A DNA stretch of 64,000 nt, from positions 372,001-436,000 of the forward strand of contig JADJLG010000001.1 in NCBI GenBank assembly GCA_016710235.1, written 5' to 3'. Both the position numbers and the translations under genes were made by a program. This document shows, piece after piece, positions 57,162 to 64,000 of this stretch. The notes under the pieces were generated by a model, which was given only the letters and a program-made list of their open reading frames with translations, had not been told where the DNA came from and did no database searches. Origin of the DNA: Saprospiraceae bacterium (GTDB lineage: Bacteria; Bacteroidota; Bacteroidia; Chitinophagales; Saprospiraceae). Each line of letters starts with the position of its first letter. The stretch's first letter is position 1.

Positions 57162-58004
57162 ATGTACGAGATCCCGATGCTAGGCTCTGTTGAAGTTTGG
57201 ATAAGCTTCCTCACATTAACTTTTCTTGAAATCGTCCTGGGTGTGGACAATATTATTTTTATTTCTATCACTTCTAGCAGACTGGAAGAGAATGACCGGA
57301 AAAGAGCGACTAATCTCGGCCTACTTGCGGCTATGGTGCTGAGAATCATGTTACTATTTGGGTTGAGCTACCTCGCAGCCATGCAGGCAGCACTTTTTCA
57401 TTTGGATTTTGGCTGGCTCAGTGGAGGTTTCTCACTTCAAAGCCTGATCCTCATCATTGGCGGTATTTTTCTCTTGTATAAATCCGTCACCGAAATCCAT
57501 CATAAACTCGAGGCTGACGATCCAAATTCCCAAGGCCAGAATAAGAAAAAACTGAATTTTACCAGCGCTATTTTGCAGATAACATTGATCAATCTTATTT
57601 TTTCATTGGATTCCATTCTCACCGCAGTCGGAATGACAAATGGTGTGCATGGCGCTTTGTGGATCATGATTGCCGCTGTGATTGTATCTATACTAATTAT
57701 GGTGGCGTTTGCCTATCCTGTAGGAAAATTTGTCAATGATCATCCTACGGTTCAAATGTTAGGCTTATCCTTTTTGATCCTAATTGGATTCACTTTGATA
57801 GCTGAAGGAGCTCATATTGCACATATAAAGATTGGAGGTGAGGAAGTGGGATCTATACCTAAAGGTTATCTTTATTTTGCTATTGCTTTTTCTCTTTTTG
57901 TTGAGTTTTTGAACATCAGAATGAAGAAGCAAGTCAAACCAGTCCAATTACATGGGATTCAGGAGGATGCAAAAGAAGGAGGATTTTTTAATGACAATAA
58001 ATAA
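57162..58004 (+). CDS. TerC-family integral membrane protein
   Basis: This 280-residue protein has about seven membrane helices and the TerC-family signature. VLGVDNIIFISITSSRL (about 28-44) and INLIFSLDSILTAVGMTNG (about 147-165) carry the conserved acidic and asparagine residues of the putative metal site. Family members are linked to tellurite resistance and to manganese export or membrane-protein loading, but the role here is not known. ATG 57162 is chosen over an upstream frame from 57108 because the N-terminus matches the family. The downstream DoxX gene overlaps its end by 14 bp. Confidence 0.88.
   Translation: MYEIPMLGSVEVWISFLTLTFLEIVLGVDNIIFISITSSRLEENDRKRATNLGLLAAMVLRIMLLFGLSYLAAMQAALFHLDFGWLSGGFSLQSLILIIGGIFLLYKSVTEIHHKLEADDPNSQGQNKKKLNFTSAILQITLINLIFSLDSILTAVGMTNGVHGALWIMIAAVIVSILIMVAFAYPVGKFVNDHPTVQMLGLSFLILIGFTLIAEGAHIAHIKIGGEEVGSIPKGYLYFAIAFSLFVEFLNIRMKKQVKPVQLHGIQEDAKEGGFFNDNK
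57976..57982 (+). promoter_or_regulatory. Strong Shine-Dalgarno before the DoxX gene
   Basis: AAGGAGG lies 8 bases upstream of ATG 57991 and inside the end of the TerC gene. Strong SD sites are rare in this window, so it decides the DoxX start at 57991 rather than the downstream ATG at 58015, and favours re-initiation in the operon. Confidence 0.75.
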
Positions 58005-58452
58005 TCAAAAATCTATGAAGAAATTTATCGCTTGGCTGGTGCCACCTTTATATTCAGTCAGGTCAGATTTCAGTGTACTCTTACTAAGAGTAATATTTGG
58101 TGCATTGATGTTTGTTCATGGCTGGGGAAAGTTTCATATGATGTTATCAGGAGACATCCAGTTTGTAGATCCTATAGGATTGGGCGAAACGCCTTCATTG
58201 TATCTCAGTGTATTTGCAGAGTTATTTTGTGCAGGCTTTGTGATGATCGGGTTGTGCACTCGACTAGCCTGTATACCTTTGATGATTACGATGTTGGTTG
58301 CAGTTTTTATTGTGCATGGGAGTGACCCTTTAGAGAAAAAAGAGTTGGCCATTTTGTACTTGGCAGCATTTTATGTGATTTACCTGTTGGGACCCGGCAG
58401 ACTCAGTCTGGACCAACAACTTTTCAATACCAGAATAGACTCAACTAAATGA
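57991..58452 (+). CDS. DoxX-family membrane protein
   Basis: This 153-residue protein has four membrane helices and the DoxX pattern (LLRVIFGALMFVHGWGKFHMML, then SVFAELFCAGFVMIGLCTRLACIPL). DoxX proteins occur in membrane complexes with oxidoreductases or thiosulfate metabolism in some bacteria, but most have no known role. The start at 57991 follows a strong SD; the gene overlaps terC by 14 bp and the exonuclease gene by 4 bp (ATGA), so the three form an operon. Confidence 0.85.
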   Translation: MTINNQKSMKKFIAWLVPPLYSVRSDFSVLLLRVIFGALMFVHGWGKFHMMLSGDIQFVDPIGLGETPSLYLSVFAELFCAGFVMIGLCTRLACIPLMITMLVAVFIVHGSDPLEKKELAILYLAAFYVIYLLGPGRLSLDQQLFNTRIDSTK

Positions 58453-59303
58453 TAGATGTTCCATTCCAATTGGATCGCGACATCGTTTTCTTTGATGTCG
58501 AAACCACAGGATTGCATGTGATCAGAGATCGAATTTTACAGATTGCCATGCTACGATACCCACACGAGGGAGGAGAAGTTAGGGAACTCAGTCTGTTGAT
58601 CAATCCCGGAATACCGATATCTGAAGAAGCCATGGGCGTACATGGTATAACGCCGGCTGACCTGGCTAATAAACCCACATTTCAGCAAGTGGCTCAGAAA
58701 ATTTTCGATTTTATCGGCAATTCTGATTTAGCAGGATACAACAGTAACCGTTTTGATGTGCCCATTCTCATGGAAGAATTAGCCAGATATGGGTTTGACC
58801 TCCAAATTGAGAACAGACGCCTGATCGACATCCAACGAATTTTTTACAAAATGGAGCCAAGAACCCTTAAGGCTGCTTACCAATTTTACTGCAATTCAGA
58901 ATTAGAAAATGCTCATGACGCCTTGTCGGATATACGCGCTACAGTTGAAATTTTGAAAGGACAATTACAACGGTATAAAGGCCAGGATTTTATTGATGAA
59001 GATGGAAACACTACACCCAATCCTGTTCGCAATGACATGCAAGCTTTACATGACTTTACCAATGATTTGAGAACCCCGGATGCCACTCAGAAATTTCGTT
59101 ATGATGAGCAAGGCAATATTGTCTTCAATTTTGGCAAATACATCGGAAGGAAAGCCGACAAGGTGCTTTATGAAGATAAAAACTACTATTACTGGATGTT
59201 GGAAAAAGAATTCTCCTTTCAGGTAAAAAATCTGGTTAAAAAATTAGCCAAAGAATACGAGATCCAAATCAAGCAACAAGGCAGCAACAATAATACTCAA
59301 TAA
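58449..59303 (+). CDS. DEDDh 3'-5' exonuclease with C-terminal QSregVF-type domain
   Basis: This 284-residue protein has the DnaQ-like exonuclease fold. Exo I is FFDVETT (D16, E18), Exo II is in YNSNRFDVP (Asp at about 102), and Exo III is ENAHDALSDIRATVEIL (His and Asp at about 154-159). It continues with a C-terminal segment (about 215-265, FNFGKYIGRKADKVLYEDKNYYYWML) resembling the domain of small proteins called putative quorum-sensing-regulated virulence factor or DUF3820. It is not a polymerase III epsilon subunit, because the C-terminal polymerase-binding part is absent. A DNA-repair or processing role is likely. Confidence 0.9.
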   Translation: MIDVPFQLDRDIVFFDVETTGLHVIRDRILQIAMLRYPHEGGEVRELSLLINPGIPISEEAMGVHGITPADLANKPTFQQVAQKIFDFIGNSDLAGYNSNRFDVPILMEELARYGFDLQIENRRLIDIQRIFYKMEPRTLKAAYQFYCNSELENAHDALSDIRATVEILKGQLQRYKGQDFIDEDGNTTPNPVRNDMQALHDFTNDLRTPDATQKFRYDEQGNIVFNFGKYIGRKADKVLYEDKNYYYWMLEKEFSFQVKNLVKKLAKEYEIQIKQQGSNNNTQ

Positions 59304-59443
59304 TGAACCAAGCCTTGAACCTAATCGTTTTTAATTAAGTGCGGAGTAAAGTTGCTACAGAGTTCTTCAATTTAAAAATAAATGTAGTATCTTAACTCTA
59401 TCTTTTGTACCCGAAGCAAAACATTTGCTTTTAAAAACTATAT

Positions 59444-60184
59444 ATGAATAAAATTGGACTGCTACTCATTATTGTAATGGGTCTCACGTCATGTGGTGAT
59501 AAAAATCATGAAGGACACGGCGAATTGGGTTTAACGATCAAAGGCCGATACAATGGTGAAGCTTTAGTCATGAACCAAAATTACAAGTATTTTGATGGGT
59601 CAGACATCAATTTTTCAAGATCAGAGTGGTTTATAAGTGATATCGAATTGGTCAAAGGAACTGACACCGCGCTATTAAAAGATTATGATTTTATTGAATT
59701 CAATGATCATACAAACTTGACCAAAGCTGAAGCCGGAGTACATATTCATCTGGCCAATATTCCGGAAGGAAACTATTCACAAATCAGATTTAAAATTGGA
59801 CTTCCGCCGGAACTCAATAAAAAAGATCCTGCGGACTTTCAAGTGGGAGACCCTTTGAGTGAAGGCACTAATTATTGGGCTGGCTGGAAAAGCTATATAT
59901 TCTCAAAAACCGAGGGCAACATAACCAACTCAAAAGGTATATCCAAGAGTTTCGCTTTTCATAGTGGATTTGATACCCTAATGCAGCAGGTCGTACTCAA
60001 CAAAATTATTGAAATCGATGATGATGCAACAACTGCTCTGACTTTGGAGTTGGACCATAAACGATTGTTTGGCGATCAACAAAATTATCTGGATATCATT
60101 TCAGATCCGATATTTCATGATCTGGATGATACTAGGATATTTATTTTTATGGACCACTTTAAGAATTCTTTTTCAATTAAATAA
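59444..60184 (+). CDS. MbnP-like copper-binding lipoprotein
   Basis: This 246-residue lipoprotein (lipobox GLTSC, Cys17) resembles the MbnP family, where a tryptophan oxidised to kynurenine by the partner peroxidase helps bind copper. Family hallmarks seen are FSRSEWFISDIELVKGTD (about 57-74), VHIHLANIPEGNYSQIRFKIGL (about 99-120; His100 and His102), the tryptophans of NYWAGWKSYIF (W145, W148) and H173 in FAFHSGFD. Its stop and the peroxidase start share one base, so the two are translated together. The copper ligand set is inferred from the family and has not been tested here. Confidence 0.85.
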   Translation: MNKIGLLLIIVMGLTSCGDKNHEGHGELGLTIKGRYNGEALVMNQNYKYFDGSDINFSRSEWFISDIELVKGTDTALLKDYDFIEFNDHTNLTKAEAGVHIHLANIPEGNYSQIRFKIGLPPELNKKDPADFQVGDPLSEGTNYWAGWKSYIFSKTEGNITNSKGISKSFAFHSGFDTLMQQVVLNKIIEIDDDATTALTLELDHKRLFGDQQNYLDIISDPIFHDLDDTRIFIFMDHFKNSFSIK

Positions 60185-61290
60185 TGGATTCGGTTAGGCA
60201 GTATTTAGTCATATTCTCAATCCTATTCACAATAGCTTCTTCTTGTAATCAGGAGCCTTCTGATCAAAAGGGAGAAACGGACCTGACGAATATTGCATAT
60301 TCTCCATCTGAATATAAGATAGATTACCCTTCGGACTTTCCAAAACCGGCCACCATTCCTGACAATCCACTGAGTGCTGAGGGCGTACAATTAGGCAGGC
60401 ATTTGTTTTATGATCCGATTCTGTCATCAGATAGTTCATTGTCTTGCGCTAGTTGCCACAATCCACGAACGGCCTTTACTGACAATGTAGCATTCAGCAA
60501 AGGTGTCACGGGAGAGTTGGGTTCAAGGAGTTCCATGAGTGTGCTGAATGCAGTATATGCATCGAAAGGATACTTTTGGGATGGTCGGGCACCTACTCTG
60601 GAAGATCAAGCGCTACAACCTGTTGAAAATCCTGTAGAATTGCACGAACAATGGCCAAATGTTGAAGAAAAGTTGAGGAGACATCCTTTGTATCCTGCTA
60701 TGTTTCGAAAAGCTTTTGGCATCCAATCCAGGAAAGAAATCTCAAAAGAACTAGCAGCCAAAGCCATATCACAATTTGAAAGAATTTTGGTCACCGGACA
60801 AAACAGCATTTTTTTCAAACAGAAGCGAGGGGAGATATTTTTCTCTGATGATGAGCAAACCGGGCACGATATGTTTTTTGATTTGGATCCGCTATTGCAA
60901 GATGCTGAATGTAACCATTGTCATGCAGTTCCTTTTTTTACTGCCAATGACTTTTTCAACAACGGATTGGACTCTGCAGCGAGTTACAGTGAATTCAAAG
61001 ACCCTGGAAGAGGTAAAATTACAGGGGTGAGTGCTGATACCGGCAAGTTTAAAGCACCAACTCTGTTTAATATCGCCTTGACTGCTCCATATATGAAAGA
61101 TGGAAGGTTTAAAACTTTAGAAGAGGTGGTGGAACACTATAATTCTGGTGGTCATGGCAGCCCCAACAAAAATCCTTTGATCTATCCTTTGCGTCTGAGT
61201 AATAAACAAAAAAAGCAGTTGATCAGCTTTTTGAAGACCCTCACAGACACCACTTACCTTCAAAATCCGGACATTTTCAGCCCTTTCTAG
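60184..61290 (+). CDS. Di-haem cytochrome c peroxidase, MbnH-like
   Basis: This 368-residue lipoprotein (Cys21 in IASSC) has two c-type haem sites: CASCH (88-92) and CNHCH (243-247). Typical CCP/MauG-family segments are QLGRHLFYDPILSSDSSLSC, GRAPTLEDQALQPVENPVE and APTLFNIALTAPYMKDGRF (about 300-316). Located directly after the MbnP-like gene, it is expected to oxidise a tryptophan of that protein rather than to remove peroxide, as described for the Methylosinus pair. Peroxidase activity cannot be excluded. The pair may handle copper acquisition. Confidence 0.9.
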   Translation: MDSVRQYLVIFSILFTIASSCNQEPSDQKGETDLTNIAYSPSEYKIDYPSDFPKPATIPDNPLSAEGVQLGRHLFYDPILSSDSSLSCASCHNPRTAFTDNVAFSKGVTGELGSRSSMSVLNAVYASKGYFWDGRAPTLEDQALQPVENPVELHEQWPNVEEKLRRHPLYPAMFRKAFGIQSRKEISKELAAKAISQFERILVTGQNSIFFKQKRGEIFFSDDEQTGHDMFFDLDPLLQDAECNHCHAVPFFTANDFFNNGLDSAASYSEFKDPGRGKITGVSADTGKFKAPTLFNIALTAPYMKDGRFKTLEEVVEHYNSGGHGSPNKNPLIYPLRLSNKQKKQLISFLKTLTDTTYLQNPDIFSPF

Positions 61291-61566
61291 ATTTTTAATA
61301 AAAAAAAATTGAGCTCACGCACCTACAAAAAAATGATTTCTTCAGATTTTATAAGCATCAGTTTTATAAATTAAATTTATAACAAACTAATATTTAGTGC
61401 TTTTTACATTAAATAATATAAATATATAAATTATTTATATGTGATAATGCCATTTTTTTGTACTTGTGGGCTCTCGGAAATCGTCGGATAATTGTATCGT
61501 GATTGTTTAACAAAGGGAAGAATTACAATCAGAATGCTGGTAAACGTATCAGCGACCGTAAAATTC

Positions 61567-61745
61567 GGATATGTTCATGGGATTAAAATTTGTTAATAGG
61601 AAGTCTGGCTAAATGGCCGGGCTTCTATTAACAAGTCTCCCGAACCATCTAAGCGAAGAAGTTCATGAGATTATATTTATAAAGTAAGCTAGTTTGGATA
61701 TGTTCATGGGATTATAATAGCCGGTTGGTGCCTTCAACCGGCTAT
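61567..61745 (+). repeat. 19-bp direct repeat, each copy followed by a hairpin
   Basis: The 19-bp sequence (ggatatgttcatgggatta) is identical in both copies, 129 bp apart start to start. The first is followed after 4 bases by a 10-bp stem (61590-61599 with 61625-61634) and the second after 2 bases by a perfect 11-bp stem (61717-61727 with 61735-61745). The role is unknown. Confidence 0.8.
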
Positions 61746-61804
61746 TTCCTTCAAAAGAAAACAAAAAAGCAATTCGTAAAAACCTATTTCAAAACGAAAA
61801 ACAG

Positions 61805-61836
61805 AAATCCTGTCCTTGCGGACGGGATTTTTTTTT
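61805..61836 (+). terminator. Strong rho-independent terminator
   Basis: AAATCCTGTCC (61805-61815) pairs with GGACGGGATTT (61820-61830) through 11 pairs (one G-T) around a TTGC loop, and a run of nine T follows (61828-61836). It points along the plus strand although no plus-strand gene precedes it for 514 bp, which suggests a non-coding transcript. Confidence 0.85.
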
Positions 61837-61967
61837 GAAAAGAACCAAGGGATGAGTTTCTAACTATAGACGATAATTATTGCAGCTGAGATTTACCTCT
61901 TGTGACAAATCTCAAAACAAGAAATGGGTTAACTGCTCCGTTTTCCCAAAATCATAGATAAAAAAAA

Positions 61968-61992
61968 AGGTCTGCCGGATAACAGCAGACCT
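61968..61992 (-). terminator. Terminator of the groEL operon
   Basis: AGGTCTGC (61968-61975) pairs with GCAGACCT (61985-61992) around a nine-base loop, and on the minus strand a run of T follows. It lies 32 bp past the groL stop and ends the groES-groEL transcript. Confidence 0.9.
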
Positions 61993-62024
61993 ATTATAAG
62001 TCAATATTTGTTTTTGATCGAGGA

Positions 62025-63656
62025 TTACATCATTCCATCCATGCCTCCCGGATGCGGATGAGCGTGACCTTTGTCTTCTTTTGGCTTGTCGCTAATCACA
62101 CACTCCGTCATCAACACCATGCCGGCAATAGATCCTGCGTTCTCAAGAGCGATTCTAGTAACTTTGGTTGGATCGATCACTCCGGCTTTCTTCAAGTCTT
62201 CGTACACATCTGTTCTGGCATTGTATCCGAAAGATCCTTTTTTTGCTTTAACGTTCATCGCAACTACACTGCCCTCAACGCCAGCATTTTCTGCAATCAC
62301 TCTGAGAGGTGATTCAAGAGCTTTCTTTACAATTTCTACACCTATCTTTTCATCCTCATTATTTGCTTTGACTTTTTCCAGACTATCGATTGCTCTCAAA
62401 AGAGCAACGCCACCTCCACAAACGATTCCTTCTTCGACAGCTGCACGAGTAGCGTGCAAAGCATCGTCCACTCTGTCTTTTTTCTCTTTCATTTCAACTT
62501 CAGTAGCGGCTCCAACGTAAAGCACTGCTACCCCACCGGCCAATTTTGCTAAACGCTCCTGCAGTTTCTCTTTGTCATAATCTGAGCTTGTCTCTCCGAT
62601 TTGAACTTTGATCTGATTGATACGAGCATCGATCATTTTCTTTTGACCTTTGCCATTAACAATCGTTGTATTGTCTTTGTCCGTTTCAATCTTTTCTGCT
62701 TGCCCGAGGTCAGATAGTTCTGCGTTTTCCAGCTTGTAACCTTTTTCTTCAGAGATCACAGTACCATTTGTCAATACAGCGATATCTTCCAACATTGCTT
62801 TTCGGCGGTCACCAAATCCCGGAGCTTTTACAGCAACAACTTTCAAATTTGCACGAAGTCTATTTACGACCAATACTCCAAGAGCTTGGCTATCCACATC
62901 TTCTGCAATAATTAATAAAGGGCGACCTGAAGACACCACTTTTTCCAACACTGGTACGATCTCCTGCATGTTGGAGATCTTTTTGTCAGTGATCAATATG
63001 TAAGGGTTGTCATACTCAGCGATCATTTTGTCTGCGTTTGTAATAAAATATGGCGACAAATAACCTCTATCAAACTGCATCCCGATTACTTCCTCCACAT
63101 AAGTATTGGTACCTTTTGCCTCTTCGACAGTGATGACCCCATCTTTGGAGACTCTCTTCATCGCATCAGCAATTAAACCACCAATCTCTTCGTCATTGTT
63201 AGCAGAGATAGAACCTACTTGCTTTATTTTTCCTATGTCGTTCCCGATTTGCTCTGATTGTTTTTTAAGGTCAGCAGTTACTGCTTGAACCGCCTTATCA
63301 ATACCTCTTTTAAGATCCATAGGATTTGCACCTGCGGCAACATATTTCATTCCTGCCGTCACCATTGCTTGAGCCAAAACAGTAGCTGTAGTCGTACCAT
63401 CTCCTGCTATATCGGCTGTCTTAGATGCGACTTCTTTAAGCATTTGAGCCCCCATGTTCTCAACTGCGTCTTCGAGTTCAACTTCTTTTGCAACGGTTAC
63501 GCCGTCTTTTGTAATTTGAGGAGCGCCGAAGCTCTTTTGTATGACTACATTTCTTCCTTTAGGTCCAAGGGTAACCTTTACGGCATTAGCCAATTTGTCG
63601 ATTCCGGATTTCAATTTTTCACGAGAATCTGCTTTAAAACTTATTTCTTTTGCCAT
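62025..63656 (-). CDS. groL: Chaperonin GroEL
   Basis: This 543-residue ring chaperonin folds proteins with ATP and GroES. Clear signatures are VTLGPKGRNVVIQKSFGAP (about 29-47), GDGTTTATVLAQA (about 86-98), the apical-domain phrase KISNMQEIVPVLEKV and the equatorial AAVEEGIVCGGGVALLRA. The tail is histidine-rich and methionine-glycine-rich (HAHPHPGGMDGMM) instead of a long GGM repeat. It lies 49 bp after groS on the same strand; both are complete. Confidence 0.98.
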   Translation of the reverse strand: MAKEISFKADSREKLKSGIDKLANAVKVTLGPKGRNVVIQKSFGAPQITKDGVTVAKEVELEDAVENMGAQMLKEVASKTADIAGDGTTTATVLAQAMVTAGMKYVAAGANPMDLKRGIDKAVQAVTADLKKQSEQIGNDIGKIKQVGSISANNDEEIGGLIADAMKRVSKDGVITVEEAKGTNTYVEEVIGMQFDRGYLSPYFITNADKMIAEYDNPYILITDKKISNMQEIVPVLEKVVSSGRPLLIIAEDVDSQALGVLVVNRLRANLKVVAVKAPGFGDRRKAMLEDIAVLTNGTVISEEKGYKLENAELSDLGQAEKIETDKDNTTIVNGKGQKKMIDARINQIKVQIGETSSDYDKEKLQERLAKLAGGVAVLYVGAATEVEMKEKKDRVDDALHATRAAVEEGIVCGGGVALLRAIDSLEKVKANNEDEKIGVEIVKKALESPLRVIAENAGVEGSVVAMNVKAKKGSFGYNARTDVYEDLKKAGVIDPTKVTRIALENAGSIAGMVLMTECVISDKPKEDKGHAHPHPGGMDGMM

Positions 63657-63705
63657 TTTATTTTAGTTTTTGATATTCTTTAAAATTTAATTTTCTCAGG
63701 GAGAG

Positions 63706-63972
63706 TTAGTCTATGATCACGAGGATATCATCTTCACGCATGATCAGATAGTCTGCACCTTTGTATTGGAACTCTTGCCCTGAATATTTGCCATAAAGGA
63801 CAATGTCTCCTTTGCTTACTGTCATCATATTGCCATCTTTTCCAGGGCCTACTGCAACGACTTCACCCCTCTGAGGCTTTTCTTTTGCAGTATCCGGAAT
63901 GATGATTCCACCTTTTGTTTTCTCATCCGCTGAAGCGGGCTTGATAATTACTCGATCATTAATTGGTTTCAT
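63706..63972 (-). CDS. groS: Co-chaperonin GroES
   Basis: This 88-residue lid protein of the GroEL chamber has the family pattern: MKPINDRVIIKPASADEKTKGGIIIPD, then GEVVAVGPGK and VLYGKYSGQEFQYKGADYLIMREDDILVII. The mobile loop is at about 16-32. It begins at ATG 63972, 28 bp before the window end, so the promoter lies mostly outside. No CIRCE-type repeat is visible in the remaining 28 bp. Confidence 0.97.
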   Translation of the reverse strand: MKPINDRVIIKPASADEKTKGGIIIPDTAKEKPQRGEVVAVGPGKDGNMMTVSKGDIVLYGKYSGQEFQYKGADYLIMREDDILVIID

Positions 63973-64000
63973 ATAGAAATAGAATAAGTTGTTGAAAAAT

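Larger units (their letters stand above)
61291..62024. other. Gene-free region with repeats and hairpins, possible small RNA
   Basis: This 734-bp stretch has no protein-like frame. It holds a perfect AT-rich inverted repeat (61364-61382) and two copies of a 19-bp sequence beginning ggatatgttcatg (61567-61585 and 61696-61714). A shorter degenerate copy (gttcatgagattatat) lies at 61661. After each full copy comes a hairpin: TTGTTAATAG/CTATTAACAA (61590-61634) and ATAGCCGGTTG/CAACCGGCTAT (61717-61745). A strong terminator follows at 61805. The layout suggests one or two structured transcripts on the plus strand, but no RNA family is recognised. Confidence 0.55.

Noticed and set aside
62071..62520. 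149-codon plus-strand frame opposite groEL
   Set aside because: Antisense to groEL, low-complexity Ser/Phe-rich composition, and no start signal.

Overview
The window looks like chromosomal DNA of an AT-rich Bacteroidota bacterium, possibly of the Saprospiraceae type (the family-level guess is weak). Evidence seen: an M1 peptidase with a type IX secretion (T9SS) C-terminal sorting domain, an HmuY-type haem lipoprotein beside its TonB-dependent receptor, SdrD_B/DUF11 surface protein domains, TAnnTTTG-like promoter elements, few Shine-Dalgarno sequences, and sigma/anti-sigma/outer-membrane beta-barrel clusters. I found no rRNA, tRNA, CRISPR array, insertion sequence or integrase.

Region 1 (1-6.4 kb) is a defence island: the 3' half of a type I restriction specificity gene (hsdS) with four in-frame 12-bp repeats encoding a TAEL-type spacer, then rhuM-like, hsdR, and a second rhuM-like gene. 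A decayed gene with an in-frame amber codon and a lost 3' end follows. hsdM must lie to the left. Region 2 (6.6-11.8 kb) is a heavy-metal RND efflux operon (CusB-like adaptor lipoprotein and CusA/CzcA pump) whose TolC-type outer-membrane gene survives only as a frameshifted 3' remnant. Region 3 (12-21 kb, minus strand) has a 1256-residue secreted SdrD_B/DUF11 protein with a perfect 17-bp hairpin upstream, and a likely gltX - beta-CASP metallo-hydrolase - MFS operon.

Region 4 (21-36 kb) is mostly housekeeping: polysaccharide deacetylase, T9SS-exported M1 peptidase, 2-oxoglutarate dehydrogenase E1, rbfA, recG, small secreted proteins, SRPBCC/GyrI-like protein, OsmC, and a sodium:solute symporter overlapping murQ (probable MurNAc salvage). 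Region 5 (36-43.5 kb) has tatD, an AraC regulator divergent from an hmuR/hmuY haem-uptake operon with a 21-bp direct repeat between them, a phospholipase D-like protein and queG. Region 6 (44-50.8 kb) has a sigma/anti-sigma/beta-barrel cluster, iscX and ferredoxin, and a divergent double AAA+ ATPase whose N-terminus holds a duplicated beta-rich domain that I do not recognise.

Region 7 (50.9-64 kb) has ligA, a lipoprotein with a second sigma factor and a fused inner-membrane/beta-barrel protein, terC-doxX-exonuclease genes, an MbnP/MbnH-like copper protein and di-haem peroxidase pair, a 730-bp gene-free stretch with repeats, hairpins and a strong terminator (possible small RNA), and groEL-groES. 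Candidates for something little described are the duplicated-domain AAA+ protein, the TAEL-repeat restriction locus with paired rhuM genes and its decayed neighbour, the sigma/beta-barrel fusion, the HmuY/HmuR pair without canonical haem ligands, and the repeat-bearing intergenic region before groEL.
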